DNA of 64,000 nucleotides. Origin: Kineosporia sp. A_224 (GTDB lineage Bacteria > Actinomycetota > Actinomycetes > Actinomycetales > Kineosporiaceae). The position numbers and the translations under genes are program-made. The DNA lies in the NCBI RefSeq assembly GCF_002198655.1, contig NZ_MWLN01000107.1:48589-112588 (forward strand), given 5' to 3'. The notes beneath the pieces are model-generated. The model worked only from the letters and a program-made list of their open reading frames with translations. It was not told the DNA's origin and ran no database searches. Shown piece after piece: positions 51,727-61,899 of this stretch (position 1 is the first letter of the stretch; the number at the start of each line of letters is the position of its first letter).

Positions 51727-51893
51727 GTGCGGCTGCGACAGGCACAGGGCGGACCTGTCGTCGCCACGTCCGGCCCGCGGGCCCGGTGGACGAGTGGGGC
51801 GCTCGTCCGCCGGGCCCGGTGCGGGCCTTCGACCGGTCGCGGAGTCCGGGGGCTCGTCCGCGACCGGCCGTGGCTACGCCCGGGGCACGGGCG

Positions 51894-54800
51894 TCACTTG
51901 CCCGTACCGGTGAGGCTGACGGACATCGACTGCGGCAAGGACGTGGTGTCGCCGAACACCGCGAGGGTCGCGGAGTAGCCGATCCTCGCCGACGGCCGGA
52001 AGGTCACCGTCATGTTGCACGAGCGACCGGCCGCGATCACCTGCCCGATGCACGTCCCGTTGGTCGTCCCCCAGACCGTGGCCGGCGGCGCGGCCGGGTT
52101 GGTCGGGGTGACGACGGCCGAGGTGAGCCGCACGGCGAGCGTGCCGGTGTTCTTGATCGACACCGTCTGCGACTTCGTCGTGTTGATCGACACGTTGCTG
52201 AACCCGATCGGGTTCGGCGACAGGCTGAACTGCGACCCGAGCCCGGTCCCGGTGAGCGACACGAGTGTCGAGCCGCCCTGGGCGTTGTGGTTGATCGTCA
52301 GCGTCGCGACCCGCGGGCCCTGCACCGACGGCTTGAGCCGCACGGTGACGGTGCACGTGCCGGCCGGGGTCAGGACCGCCCCGGCGGCGTCGAGCACCGC
52401 GGGGTCGAGGTCCGCCACGCAGGTGTTCGCGAAGATGCTGTAGTCGGTCGCCGCCGCCCCGGTCACCGTGAGCGCCCCGACGTGCAGCGGCGCGGTCCCC
52501 GTGTTCGTGATCGTCGTCGTGCGGTCCGCCGTCCCGGGCGCCGTGACGGTGCTGAACGACAGGATCCCGGGGGTCACCGAGATCGCTGGTGCGAGCGGCG
52601 GGTCCGCCAGACCGGTGAGGTCGACGACGACCGTCCGGGCGGCCGGGTCGCCGTCCGCGGTGATGACGAGCCGGGCGGGACCCCGCGACCCGGAGTCACC
52701 CGTGGGGGCGAACCGGACCTTGATCGTGCACGTCCCGTCGGTCACCGTCACCTCGGTGTCGCAGGTCCCGGTGCCGTCCAGGAGGAACTGGTCGGCGTTG
52801 AGCCCCGTCTTGGCGACGTGCACCGTGGCGTCGGGCCCGACGTTGGTCACCGTGACCGTCCTGAGGCCGCTCTGCGTCCCGGACGGCTGGTGCCCGAAGG
52901 CGACCGCGGCCGTCGAGGCGTAGAGCGGGCCGGCGACCTTGCCGGAGACCGCGAACAGGTCGGTCCCGGCGATCGTGTTGTCCGCGAGGTCGCGGATCTC
53001 GAACCGGTTGGTGGGCCCGGTGGCCCCGGCCTCCCGGTAGGTGCCGCCGACGACCTTGTGCAGCGTCGTGGCGTCACCGAGGTAGCCGGCGGGGGCCGCC
53101 GCACCCTGGTTCGGGTCCCACCGGAGGAAGCCGTCGATCGGCGTCTTCGGCAGGTTCGGCGCGACCCGGTCGGCCGCCACCCCCGGCGAGCCGGCCGGGA
53201 CCGGGCTGGCGAGGGCGTCGGAGAAGACGCAGGGCGTCCCGACGACCGCGGGGCAGCCGATGTCGATCGTGCCCTCGTTGCGCGGCAGCCCGCCGACGGC
53301 GTTCGTCGTGAAGCTGAAGACGCCGTACGGCGAGACCCACTGGTAGGGCACGTTCGGGCACAGGCCGCTGTTCGCGGTGAACCGGATGCGGGTGAACGTC
53401 ATCTGGTCGTTGAAGCTCGGCGAGCCGTCCGCGAACGTGCCCTCGAGGGCGACCCGCAGGAGCGCCGTCCCCGGTTCGGTCGCCCCGCCGCAGCCGTCGA
53501 GGGCGACGACGTCGGAGTCGGCCACCGCGTAGAAGAACTCACCGGGGAAGTTCGTCGGGAAGACGAGCGGCTGGTTCGCCTTGTACGTCGCGTCCGGGAG
53601 CACGACGCACTTGCCGTTGGTGTCGAGGCACGGCTCGATCCGGACGCCGTTCTCGTCCGTGTAGAACCGCGGGAACCCGTTCGGGTCCACGGCCGCGGAC
53701 ATGCCCTTGCCGGCCGCGGACGCCGTCCCGGTGAGCGCGACGGAGTGCGTCGTGCCCGGGGCGTTGTCGGTGACGACGAGGCTGCCGCCGATCGCGCCGG
53801 CCCGGGTCGGGGTGAAGACGACGTCGACCCAGCAGGTGCCGCCGGGGGCGACGCCGTCGTCGAGGCCACGGCAGGTGTCACCGACGATGGTGAAGTCGTC
53901 GGGGGCGACCCCGATGGCAAGGTTCGAGACCGACAGCGGCAGGCTGCCGCCGACGTTCGAGATCGTCACCCGTGCCGCCGCGCTCGCGCTGTTGACGGCG
54001 AGCTGGGCGAACGTGAGGGACCGCGGCTGGAAGCTGATCGCCGCCGTGTCGCCCTCGGCGCCGCCGATGCCGTCGAGCACCGTGACGACGGGCGAGTTGA
54101 GCCCGGAGTGGACGACCCGGAGGTTCGCCGTCCGGTTGCCCGTGGCCGTCGGGGAGAAGCTGACGTCCACCGTGCAGGTGTCGTCGACCGCGAGCGTCGC
54201 GGAGGTGCACGAGTCACCGGCCACCGTGAAGTCGCCCGCGTCCGTCCCGCCGATCGTCACGGCGTCGGCGCCGATCACGATCGGCTCCAGGCCCGTGTTC
54301 GTGTAGACGACGTGCGCCGTGCCGGACGTCGACGCCATGGCGACCGCGCCGAGGTTCACGTGCCCGGCCGCGTCCACGCCGTCCGTCACCTCGAGCGGGC
54401 CGCGGAGCTTGCCCATGACCGTGAAGGTGTCGCTCTGGACGAGGGTGGAGCCGTCCGCCGGGTCGAGGATCCGGAAGTAGTTCGCGGGGCTCCCGGTCTC
54501 GTCGAGGTACGGCGCGCCGACCACGGGGTGGAAGGTCACCGCGTCACCGAGGTAGCCGGCCGGCGCCGCCGGGGACACCGCCGGGTCCCAGCGCAGGAAG
54601 CCGCCGAAGACCGGGCTGCTCAGCGCCTCCGAGAAGTCGCACGTCGCGGGCGGCAGCGGGGCGCAGCCGATGTCGACGGTGCCCTGGATCGGCTTGATCG
54701 AGCCGTCCTCGTTGGTCCTGATCGTCGACGTGCCGTAGGGGTGGACGAACGTGTAGTCGGTGTCCGGGCACAGCCCGCCGCGGACGACGATGCGCACCCG

Positions 54801-56684
54801 GCCGAAGACCATCTGCTCGTCGAGCGCCGCGGCGCCGTTGACGAAGGTGCCCTCGACCGCGGACCGGATGAACGCCGTCCCCTCGGGACCGCCGTCGCAG
54901 CCCGGCGTCGTGACCGGCTCCGAGTCGGCGACCGTGTAGAAGAACTCACCGGGGAAGTTGCCCGGGAACTCCTGCGGCGCGGCCGGGTCGTACCCGCCGT
55001 CCGGGAGGACGACGCAGTACGGGTCCTGCGGGTCGATGCACTGCGAGACCTTGACGGCGTTCTCGTCGCGGTACCAGTGGGGGAAGCCGTCGTACGGGTC
55101 CTCGGTGGCCGAGACCGCTGCCGTGCCACCGGTCGCGTTCCCGGTGACGTCGATCGTCGTGAGGCCGCTGTCGACGTTGCTCGTCACCTCGACCACGGCC
55201 GCGTGCGCACCGCGGGAGAAGGGCCGCATCGTGACGGTCACGTCGCAGGTGCCGCCGACCGGGATCGTGCGCCCGCCGGTCGTGCAGGTCTGCGCCGCGA
55301 GCCGGTACTGCGAGGCACCGTCACCGGTGAGCGCGACGCCGGCGACCCGCAGCGGGGCCAGGCCGTTGTTCGTCAGCGTCGCAGTGAGGGACTTCTCCTC
55401 CCGGATCCGGACGTCGCCGAACGCGAGCGGGTCGACCGGGGCGATCGCCGGTGCGTCGCCCGCGTTGATCCCGGTGCCGCTGACGTGGATGGACAGCGGC
55501 GACCGCAGACCACCCGTCGAGGCCAGGTCGACGATGTCGGACACCGCGGGGTAGTCGTCGGGGCTGAAGGTGACGTCGAGGGTGCAGGTCCCGTCGACGG
55601 GGACGGTGACGTCGCCGTCCGGGCTGACGCACGACCCGTCGGCGGACGGCGCGACGGCGAAGCGGGAGCCGGGGTCGCCGAGCACCGTGGCCGCCCCCGG
55701 GGCGATGATCACCGGCGTGGTCCCGATGTTCGTCACGGTGACGGGGCGGGTCTGGCTGGTCCCGACGGCGACACCGCCGAAGTCGGCGCCGTCGGACACG
55801 AGCGGCCCTGCGAGCTTGCCGGAGACCGTGAACTGGCTGGTGCTCAGCGGGTTCCCGCTGCCGTCGTCGAGCGGCGTCCGCGCGCTGTCGAGGATGGCGA
55901 ACTCGTTGCCGGCGGTACCGCCGGTGATCGCGTGCGGGGTGACGCCGTCGCCGAGGTAGCCGGGTGCGAGGGCCGGGTCCGCGGTCCACCGCAGGAAGCC
56001 GTCGCCGGCGCCGAAGACCCGCGACGTGAGGGCGTCGCGGAAGTCGCACGGGACCGTCGCCGTGGGGACGCAGCCGATGTCCTCGGTGCCGAGCACCGCG
56101 GTGACGGCGCCCGCGTCGTTCGTGCGGATCGACTCCTCGCCGAAGGGGTGCTTGAAGACGTAGTCGGTGTTCGGGCACAGGCCGCTGGAGACGCGGACCC
56201 GGATCCGGCCGAAGACCATCTGGTCGCCCGGGGCCGGGTCACCGTTGATGAACGCCCCCTCGAGCGCCAGGACGACGGACGCCTTGCCGGCCGGCGACGT
56301 GCCGCAGCCCGGGGTGGTCACCGTGTTCGACGCCGCGTAGGCGTAGAAGAACTCGGTCGGGAAGTTCTTGGGGAACGAGAGCGGCAGGCGCGGGTCGTAG
56401 CCCGGCTCGTCACCGACGGCGGGCAGGATGCACGTCGTGTCCGCGGCGTCGAGGCAGGGCTCGACGCGGTCACCCTTCGAGTCGGCGTACCAGAGCGGGA
56501 AGCTGCTGCCGGCCATGAGCGTCGGCGCGACCGTGCCCACCGCACCTGCCGGCGCGGCGATCGTCACGAGACCCGTGACGACCATCGGCAGCGCGACGAG
56601 CGCGGCGACGGCCCGCAGGACCTTGGATCGTGCGGAGAGAACACGTCGGCCGCGCGTCGCGTGCCGGCCCCGGGTCGTCGTCAT
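51894..56684 (-). CDS. Giant secreted repeat protein B (paralog of A)
   Basis: A 1596-residue exported protein; signal peptide about 1-49 (LRAVAALVALPMVVTGLVTI..PAGA). The same plan as paralog A: modules starting FPLWYADSKGDRVEPC, FPHWYRDENAVKVSQC and FPRFYTDENGVRIEPC, each with EFFYA, GLCPN, DIGCxP, FLRW and YLGD landmarks, alternating with choice-of-anchor D domains, ending LTGTGK. Module 2 carries VKVSQCID in both proteins, so module order was fixed before the gene duplicated. Start ATG 56684 with GGAAGG. No sorting signal or membrane tail is visible; attachment to the cell is unexplained. Confidence 0.8.
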   Translation of the reverse strand: MTTTRGRHATRGRRVLSARSKVLRAVAALVALPMVVTGLVTIAAPAGAVGTVAPTLMAGSSFPLWYADSKGDRVEPCLDAADTTCILPAVGDEPGYDPRLPLSFPKNFPTEFFYAYAASNTVTTPGCGTSPAGKASVVLALEGAFINGDPAPGDQMVFGRIRVRVSSGLCPNTDYVFKHPFGEESIRTNDAGAVTAVLGTEDIGCVPTATVPCDFRDALTSRVFGAGDGFLRWTADPALAPGYLGDGVTPHAITGGTAGNEFAILDSARTPLDDGSGNPLSTSQFTVSGKLAGPLVSDGADFGGVAVGTSQTRPVTVTNIGTTPVIIAPGAATVLGDPGSRFAVAPSADGSCVSPDGDVTVPVDGTCTLDVTFSPDDYPAVSDIVDLASTGGLRSPLSIHVSGTGINAGDAPAIAPVDPLAFGDVRIREEKSLTATLTNNGLAPLRVAGVALTGDGASQYRLAAQTCTTGGRTIPVGGTCDVTVTMRPFSRGAHAAVVEVTSNVDSGLTTIDVTGNATGGTAAVSATEDPYDGFPHWYRDENAVKVSQCIDPQDPYCVVLPDGGYDPAAPQEFPGNFPGEFFYTVADSEPVTTPGCDGGPEGTAFIRSAVEGTFVNGAAALDEQMVFGRVRIVVRGGLCPDTDYTFVHPYGTSTIRTNEDGSIKPIQGTVDIGCAPLPPATCDFSEALSSPVFGGFLRWDPAVSPAAPAGYLGDAVTFHPVVGAPYLDETGSPANYFRILDPADGSTLVQSDTFTVMGKLRGPLEVTDGVDAAGHVNLGAVAMASTSGTAHVVYTNTGLEPIVIGADAVTIGGTDAGDFTVAGDSCTSATLAVDDTCTVDVSFSPTATGNRTANLRVVHSGLNSPVVTVLDGIGGAEGDTAAISFQPRSLTFAQLAVNSASAAARVTISNVGGSLPLSVSNLAIGVAPDDFTIVGDTCRGLDDGVAPGGTCWVDVVFTPTRAGAIGGSLVVTDNAPGTTHSVALTGTASAAGKGMSAAVDPNGFPRFYTDENGVRIEPCLDTNGKCVVLPDATYKANQPLVFPTNFPGEFFYAVADSDVVALDGCGGATEPGTALLRVALEGTFADGSPSFNDQMTFTRIRFTANSGLCPNVPYQWVSPYGVFSFTTNAVGGLPRNEGTIDIGCPAVVGTPCVFSDALASPVPAGSPGVAADRVAPNLPKTPIDGFLRWDPNQGAAAPAGYLGDATTLHKVVGGTYREAGATGPTNRFEIRDLADNTIAGTDLFAVSGKVAGPLYASTAAVAFGHQPSGTQSGLRTVTVTNVGPDATVHVAKTGLNADQFLLDGTGTCDTEVTVTDGTCTIKVRFAPTGDSGSRGPARLVITADGDPAARTVVVDLTGLADPPLAPAISVTPGILSFSTVTAPGTADRTTTITNTGTAPLHVGALTVTGAAATDYSIFANTCVADLDPAVLDAAGAVLTPAGTCTVTVRLKPSVQGPRVATLTINHNAQGGSTLVSLTGTGLGSQFSLSPNPIGFSNVSINTTKSQTVSIKNTGTLAVRLTSAVVTPTNPAAPPATVWGTTNGTCIGQVIAAGRSCNMTVTFRPSARIGYSATLAVFGDTTSLPQSMSVSLTGTGK

Positions 56685-56750
56685 GGTCGCCTTCCTGGCA
56701 GTCCGTCATAAACCCCTGCCCGGACCGCAGGCGGGCGGTCGCGAGCCGAC

Positions 56751-56771
56751 CCGGGACGTGGCACGTCCCGG
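56751..56771. promoter_or_regulatory. 21-bp palindrome in the leader of giant gene B
   Basis: CCGGGACGTG-G-CACGTCCCGG, perfect over both 10-bp arms, 67-87 bp before ATG 56684. Could be an operator or an RNA hairpin in the leader. Confidence 0.5.
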
Positions 56772-56872
56772 ACCGTGTCGCGCAGTCAGCCCCTGCGCGT
56801 GGCCGTCGAACCGGTGCTCGAGGACGCCCCGTCCTTGATCACACGTGGGCCACGGTGGAGGAGCCTGGCGGA

Positions 56873-56895
56873 GGGACCTAGGTCTCTGGCAGCCG
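56873..56895 (-). promoter_or_regulatory. GGGACC-TA-GGTCTC box upstream of giant gene B
   Basis: GGGACCTAGGTCTC (56873-56886) followed by TGGCAGCCG, the same composite as before gene A and at a similar distance (about 190-200 bp) from the start codon. The rest of 56685-57033 has no gene. Confidence 0.5.
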
Positions 56896-57033
56896 TCCGC
56901 GGGGGTGCCCATGCCCGGGAACCGGGGGGACGATCACGTCACCGTCGGTGACAACCTGCAGGTCACGCCGAACGACCGAGGGAACCGCTCCACCGTTCGG
57001 AGGACCCCATGCGCCGCGCCGCGGCGGCGTCGG

Positions 57034-57702
57034 TCAGCGGTCCCGGACCCAGGGCTCCCGGGCGTCGACCGGCGCCGGGCCGGCGTGCCGCGCGGGCCGG
57101 AGCGTCACGACCTTCCCGGGGGCGCCGCCGTCCCGGACGACGAGCACGGGGGTGCCGTCGAAGGGTGCGGTGACGAACCCGAGGCGGCCCTCCACGGAGC
57201 CGTCGGCGGGCACCCGCACCGGGGCCAGCGCGCCGAGGGTCGCCGCGACCTCGCGGCCGTCCGGACGCCGGAGCACGACGGACGCCGGGTCGAACCGTCC
57301 GCTGCCGCCGGTGGGCACGAGCCGGACCACGACGTCGACCACGACGACGTCCCCGGCCGCCGCGGCGGCGGGCCGGTCGTACTGCGACGCACCGAGGACG
57401 ACGAGCCGGCCCCACGAGGCGGTGACCGCGGGCGAGGTGACGGTTGTCGTCAGCGGCTGGGCGGCGGCGACGGACCGGCCGACCTGCCACCCGCCCCCGA
57501 CGAGGACGGCCAGGACGACGAGCGGGAAGGCCGCGACGCGCAGGCCGGCTGCGCCGGCCCGGCGCACCGGCGCCGGGCGCCGGGCGGGGAGGAGGTCGAC
57601 CCGGACGGCGCGCCTGCGGGCCTGCTGCCGGGTCCGCGCACGGGTTGTGGCGGGGGACGCGGCGGGGGTCCCGGGGCGCGGAGCGGGCGCGAGCGTCGTC
57701 AT
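57034..57702 (-). CDS. Membrane-anchored extracytoplasmic protein, unknown
   Basis: A 222-residue protein: Arg/Pro-rich cytoplasmic head (1-58), one membrane helix (about 59-80, GLRVAAFPLVVLAVLVGGGW), then a beta-rich extracytoplasmic domain (VVVVDVVVRLVP, FDPASVVLRRPDGREV, RLGFVTAPFDGTPVLVVRDG) that resembles DUF4352-type Ig-like domains. The start is ATG 57702; the open frame extends to 57825. A GGGACC-TG-GGTCCC box at 57836 links it to the two giant secreted genes that lie downstream on the same strand. Confidence 0.65.
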   Translation of the reverse strand: MTTLAPAPRPGTPAASPATTRARTRQQARRRAVRVDLLPARRPAPVRRAGAAGLRVAAFPLVVLAVLVGGGWQVGRSVAAAQPLTTTVTSPAVTASWGRLVVLGASQYDRPAAAAAGDVVVVDVVVRLVPTGGSGRFDPASVVLRRPDGREVAATLGALAPVRVPADGSVEGRLGFVTAPFDGTPVLVVRDGGAPGKVVTLRPARHAGPAPVDAREPWVRDR

Positions 57703-57835
57703 CGTGCGCCCACGCACGTCGAAGCCCTGCCGCCCATCGCCCCTGCACCCTTCGCCCGGTCCGCCGCACCCTTCGCCCGGGGCGTCGTCCGCCGCACGAC
57801 CTGCCCGGTCGTCCGGCAGTGTCAAGGGTCACCCA

Positions 57836-57849
57836 GGGACCTGGGTCCC
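57836..57849 (-). promoter_or_regulatory. Perfect GGGACC-TG-GGTCCC box
   Basis: The most symmetrical of the three boxes. On the minus strand it is followed within 15 bp by TTGACA, a good -35 hexamer for the 57702 gene, so the box sits where an activator would bind. Confidence 0.5.
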
Positions 57850-57851
57850 GA

Positions 57852-58763
57852 TCAGCCTGGCGTGGGGGGAGTCGGCCGGCCACCGTCCGTGACGCTCGCG
57901 CGCGGGGTCCGGACGGCGGCGTCGTACAGGTCGCGCTTGCCGACCCCGCTGCCCGCGGCGACCTGGGCGACGGCGTCCTTGAGCCGCGTCCCGGCCGCGA
58001 CGAGGTCGTGCACCCGGACGACGAGCCCGGGCACGTCGTCCGGCCCGGCCTCGACGGGCGCCGCGCCCGCGACGACGACCGTGATCTCCCCGAGCACCTC
58101 GCCGGCGGCCGCCCAGGCGGCGAGCTCCCCGACCGGGCGGCGCAGGACCTCCTCGTACGTCTTCGTCAGCTCGCGGCACACCGCGGCGGCCCGGTCGGCG
58201 CCGAACACCTCGGCCATGTCGGCGAGCATCGCGGCGAGCCGGTGCGGGGCCTCGAAGTAGATCGTCGTCCGCGGCTCGGCGGCCAGCGCGGCGAGCGCCC
58301 GGCGGCGCTCCCCCGGCTTGCGCGGCAGGAACCCCTCGAAGCAGAACCGGTCCGTCGCGAGGCCGGACAGGGCGAGCGCCGTGAGCACCGCGGACGGCCC
58401 GGGGACCGCCGTCACCGCGACCCCCGCCTCGACCGCCGCCCGGACGGCGCGCAGCCCCGGGTCCGAGACGCTCGGCATCCCGGCGTCGGTGACGACGAGC
58501 ACGGTCGCACCGCCGAGGGCCGCCGCGACGAGCTCCGCCGTCCGGGTCGACTCGTTGTGCTCGTGGTAGCTGAGGACCCGTCCGGTCGGCGCGACGCCGG
58601 CCGCCGCGGTGAGCCGGCGCAGCCGCCGGGTGTCCTCGGCGGCGACGACGTCGGCGGTGCCGAGCAGGCGCAGCAGCCGGGGCGGGGCGTCGTCGACGTC
58701 CCCGATCGGCGTCGCGGCGAGGACGAGGCGGCCCGGGCCGGCGGTGTCGGTCACCCGAGGCAT
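57852..58763 (-). CDS. rsmI: 16S rRNA (C1402-2'-O)-methyltransferase
   Basis: A 303-residue tetrapyrrole-methylase-fold enzyme. N-terminal [46 protein letters not shown] and the GFLPRK motif are diagnostic of RsmI, which 2'-O-methylates C1402 in the decoding centre. ATG 58763 behind GGAGGAAG; normal length. Divergent from pmt, the usual actinobacterial arrangement. Confidence 0.95.
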   Translation of the reverse strand: MPRVTDTAGPGRLVLAATPIGDVDDAPPRLLRLLGTADVVAAEDTRRLRRLTAAAGVAPTGRVLSYHEHNESTRTAELVAAALGGATVLVVTDAGMPSVSDPGLRAVRAAVEAGVAVTAVPGPSAVLTALALSGLATDRFCFEGFLPRKPGERRRALAALAAEPRTTIYFEAPHRLAAMLADMAEVFGADRAAAVCRELTKTYEEVLRRPVGELAAWAAAGEVLGEITVVVAGAAPVEAGPDDVPGLVVRVHDLVAAGTRLKDAVAQVAAGSGVGKRDLYDAAVRTPRASVTDGGRPTPPTPG

Positions 58764-58806
58764 CTTCCTCCGCCCGTGCCCGGGACGCGCCGCCGGGCGG
58801 CTTACG

Positions 58807-60432
58807 ATGTCGCGGGTGACGTCCCCGCCGCAGACGCTGAGGCCGGACCCGACCCAGAGCGAGGAGCCCGGTACGCCGGTGCCCCCACCGGGTCCGCTGC
58901 TCGCCGCCCAGCAGGCGCTCGCCGCGCGGCTGCTCGGCGTGCGGCTCACCGACCGGTTCTGGGGCTGGGTCGCGCCGCTGATCGTCACGGCGATCGGCGG
59001 CTTCCTGCGGTTCTGGCACCTCGAGCGGCCGCCCGGCCTGGTCTTCGACGAGACGTACTACGTCAAGGAGGCCAAGTCCCTCCTCGACGTCGGCTACGAG
59101 CTCGTCAACGACCCGGACATCAAGGAGCCGGACAAGCTCTGGAACACCGGCAACACCGACGTCTTCGGAACGGCCGCCGACTTCGTCGTCCACCCGCCGC
59201 TCGGCAAGTGGATGATCGCGTTCGGCGAGTGGATCTTCGGGGCGGACGACCCGTTCGGCTGGCGCTTCTCCGTGGCCCTGTGCGGCACGCTCTCGATCCT
59301 CATGCTGGCCCGGATCGCGCGCCGGCTCTTCCGCTCGACGCTCCTCGGGACGACGGCCGGCCTGCTGCTGGCGCTGGACGGCCAGCACTTCGTCCACAGC
59401 CGGACCGGGATCCTCGACCTCTTCGTCATGTTCTGGGCGCTCGCGGCGTTCGGCTGCCTGCTCGTCGACCGGGACGTCGCCCGCGCCCGGCTCGCCGACC
59501 GGGTCTCGGGCGGTGCCTCGCTGCTGCTCTTCGGACCGGGGCTCGGCATCCGCTGGTGGCGGATCGCCGCCGGCGTGAGCCTGGGCCTGTGCACCGGCGT
59601 CAAGTGGTCCGGGCTGTACTTCCTCGCCGTGTTCGGCCTCATGACGGTCGCCTGGGACCTGTCCGCCCGCCGCGCCGTCGGAGTGCGGCACTGGCTGACC
59701 GGCACGTTCCTGCGCGACGGGCTCACCGGCTTCGTCACGATGGTCCCCGCGTTCTTCGCCGCCTACCTCGCGACGTGGACCGGCTGGTTCCTCTCCACCG
59801 ACGCGTACTTCCGGCAGTGGGGCGCCGAGCACCCGTCGAAGGTTGCGGGCTGGGTCCCGGACGCCCTGCGCGGCCTGTGGCACTACCACGCCGAGGCGTA
59901 CACGTTCCATGTCGGGCTCACGTCGCCGCACCCGTACGAGTCGAACCCGTGGTCCTGGCTGATCCTCGCCCGGCCGGTCGACTACTGGTACGAGGACAAG
60001 ACCTGCGCCGGCAAGGAGTGCGCCCAGACGGTGCTCGCCCTCGGCAACCCCGTCATCTGGTGGGGCGCGACGATCGCGGTCGCCGTGCTCGTCGTCCGCT
60101 GGGCGCTCGGCCGGGACTGGCGGGCCGGCGCGATCCTCGCCGGGTTCGCCGCCGGCTACCTGCCCTGGTTCCAGTACCAGCAGCGCACGATCTTCTCGTT
60201 CTACGCCGTGGCCTTCGTGCCGTTCGTCGTGCTCGCCCTGACGTACGTGCTGGGGCTGATGCTCGGGCCGCCGGACGCCGCAGCGCGGCGGCGCCTCGTC
60301 GGCACCCTCGCGGCCGGCGCGGTCGTCGTCCTCGCAGCGCTGGCGTTCGCGTGGTTCTACCCGATCTACGCCGCGCCGATCATCTCCAAGAACGACTGGC
60401 AGGACCGGATGTGGCTGCCGAGCTGGATCTGA
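58807..60432 (+). CDS. pmt: Polyprenyl-phosphate-mannose protein O-mannosyltransferase
   Basis: A 541-residue GT39 glycosyltransferase with about ten membrane helices. The catalytic first loop is conserved: [20 protein letters not shown] with the acidic FDE motif, then [15 protein letters not shown]; also the later [17 protein letters not shown]. It transfers mannose from polyprenyl-phosphomannose to Ser/Thr of proteins during Sec export. ATG 58807 has no ribosome-binding site and may be near-leaderless (GTG 58816 is an alternative). The giant secreted proteins nearby are plausible substrates, but that is speculation. Confidence 0.92.
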   Translation: MSRVTSPPQTLRPDPTQSEEPGTPVPPPGPLLAAQQALAARLLGVRLTDRFWGWVAPLIVTAIGGFLRFWHLERPPGLVFDETYYVKEAKSLLDVGYELVNDPDIKEPDKLWNTGNTDVFGTAADFVVHPPLGKWMIAFGEWIFGADDPFGWRFSVALCGTLSILMLARIARRLFRSTLLGTTAGLLLALDGQHFVHSRTGILDLFVMFWALAAFGCLLVDRDVARARLADRVSGGASLLLFGPGLGIRWWRIAAGVSLGLCTGVKWSGLYFLAVFGLMTVAWDLSARRAVGVRHWLTGTFLRDGLTGFVTMVPAFFAAYLATWTGWFLSTDAYFRQWGAEHPSKVAGWVPDALRGLWHYHAEAYTFHVGLTSPHPYESNPWSWLILARPVDYWYEDKTCAGKECAQTVLALGNPVIWWGATIAVAVLVVRWALGRDWRAGAILAGFAAGYLPWFQYQQRTIFSFYAVAFVPFVVLALTYVLGLMLGPPDAAARRRLVGTLAAGAVVVLAALAFAWFYPIYAAPIISKNDWQDRMWLPSWI

Positions 60433-60447
60433 CGGTCTGACGACGCC

Positions 60448-60476
60448 GGGGCGGGCCGCGCGTCGCGGCCCGCCCC
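60448..60476. terminator. Bidirectional hairpin between pmt and kptA
   Basis: Perfect 13-bp stem GGGGCGGGCCGCG / CGCGGCCCGCCCC around CGT, in the 46-bp gap of two convergent genes. Confidence 0.75.
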
Positions 60477-60478
60477 GC

Positions 60479-61015
60479 TCAGATCCTGCTGAGGAACCTC
60501 GCCGGGACCCGGTCGACGAGCCAGACCCCGTTCGTGGCGCACGTGAAGACCCCGCCGGCCGCGTGCAGCCCGGCGGCGTCGACCCTGAGCACGACCGGCC
60601 GGCCGTGCCGGGCCCCGACGTCGCGCGCCGTCCCGGGGTCGGCCGACAGATGGACCTGGGTGCGACGGCCCGGGACCAGCCCGTCGGCGAGGATCGCCTC
60701 GACGCTCCCGTCCCCGGTCCCGTGCCACAGGACGTCCGGCGGCGCGAGCGGCGGGAGCCCGAGCTCGACGGGCACGCTGTGGCCCTGCGCCGCACGGACC
60801 CGACCGTCGACGAGCTCGAACCGCACCTTGCCCGGGCCGGCGACGAGACGGTCGAGCCGAGCCCGGTCGAGCGGTCGGCCGTGCGCGGCGAGGGCCGCGA
60901 GCAGGTCGGGGACGTCGACCCAGCCGCCCTGGGCGAGGGTGAGGCCGACGGCGTCCGGGCGATGCCGCAGGACGTACGCGAGGAAGCGGCTCGCGGCGAC
61001 GTCGTCGTCGCTCAT
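60479..61015 (-). CDS. kptA: RNA 2'-phosphotransferase (Tpt1/KptA family)
   Basis: A 178-residue enzyme. The N-terminal RFLAYVLRHRPDAVGLTLAQ (with Arg-His), GGWVDVPDLL, then LWHGTGDGSV and VHLSADPGTARDVGARHGRP contain the conserved Arg/His set of Tpt1. The family uses NAD+ to remove a 2'-phosphate from RNA, releasing ADP-ribose-1'',2''-cyclic phosphate. Bacterial targets are uncertain because bacteria lack fungal-type tRNA splicing. ATG 61015 overlaps the LysR stop (ATGA). Confidence 0.88.
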   Translation of the reverse strand: MSDDDVAASRFLAYVLRHRPDAVGLTLAQGGWVDVPDLLAALAAHGRPLDRARLDRLVAGPGKVRFELVDGRVRAAQGHSVPVELGLPPLAPPDVLWHGTGDGSVEAILADGLVPGRRTQVHLSADPGTARDVGARHGRPVVLRVDAAGLHAAGGVFTCATNGVWLVDRVPARFLSRI

Positions 61016-61878
61016 GTCGCCTGCGCGGGAACGAGATGCTGCAGGACGTCCTCGGCGAGCGCACCGCGCTCGGGACGCCAGGCAGCCCAGTACCGGACGA
61101 CGGGCAGGTCCTCGATCGGGACCGCCACGAGCCCCCGGGGCGGCTGGACGCACCCGTTGACCACGGTGGCGCCGAGCCCGATCGCCGCGAAGTGCACGAG
61201 GAGGTCCCACCCGTCGACCTCGGCGGCGACCTGCCAGCTCACCCCCGCGTCACCGAGCGCCCGCTCGAGGGTGCGCCGGTGCACGCGCTCGGGCGGCGGG
61301 ACGACGAGCGCGAGCCCGTCGAGGTCGACGACCCGTACGCTCTCGCGGCGGGCGAGCGGGTGCCGTCGGGCGACGACGAGGGTCTGCGGGTAGACGGCGA
61401 CCTGACGGCTCTCCAGCGTCGGGGGCGGCCGGTCGTGGGCGACGACAGCGACGTCGACCTGCCCGGACGTCACGGCCCCGAGCGCCGCCTCCCGGTCGGC
61501 GGTACGGACCCGGACCGGCCGGCCGGTCGCTCCCAGCCGGCGCAGACCGTCGGAGACGACCCAGCGGAAGGTCCCTCGCCCGGCGGCGAGCGTGATCGGT
61601 GCCGCGCCTGCGTGCAGCTGCGCCACGAGGTCGTCCGCCCGCCGTCCGGCGTCCCGGGCGAAGACCGCGAGCCGTTCGCCGGCCACCGTGAGCCGCAGCC
61701 CGCGGCCGTGGCGTTCGTAAAGCGGCACCCCGAGCGCCGTCTGCAGCCGCCCGATCTTCGCGTGCAGCGACGGCTGGCTCAGGTGCAGGGCCGCGGCGGC
61801 CGCCGTGAAGCTCCGGTGCTCGGCGAACACCTCGAAGGCACGGACGGCGTCCGCCTCGAGCAGGTCCCGGCCGAGCAT
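61012..61878 (-). CDS. LysR-family transcriptional regulator
   Basis: A 288-residue LysR protein. Winged HTH at 1-60 (FEVFAEHRSFTAAAAALHLS, QPSLHAKIGRLQTALGVPLY) and a type 2 periplasmic-binding-like effector domain (ITLAAGRGTF.., VRTADREAALGAVTSGQVDV). ATG 61878. It is cotranscribed with kptA (4-bp overlap) and divergent from a HAD-like gene with a T-N11-A LysR box between them, so both are likely targets. Confidence 0.88.
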   Translation of the reverse strand: MLGRDLLEADAVRAFEVFAEHRSFTAAAAALHLSQPSLHAKIGRLQTALGVPLYERHGRGLRLTVAGERLAVFARDAGRRADDLVAQLHAGAAPITLAAGRGTFRWVVSDGLRRLGATGRPVRVRTADREAALGAVTSGQVDVAVVAHDRPPPTLESRQVAVYPQTLVVARRHPLARRESVRVVDLDGLALVVPPPERVHRRTLERALGDAGVSWQVAAEVDGWDLLVHFAAIGLGATVVNGCVQPPRGLVAVPIEDLPVVRYWAAWRPERGALAEDVLQHLVPAQAT

Positions 61879-61899
61879 GGTGCGGACCCTACCGCAGTC

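Noticed and set aside
51579..56711. 1710-codon plus-strand ORF opposite giant gene B
   Set aside because: Same reason as for gene A; the length comes from high GC at third positions of the real gene.
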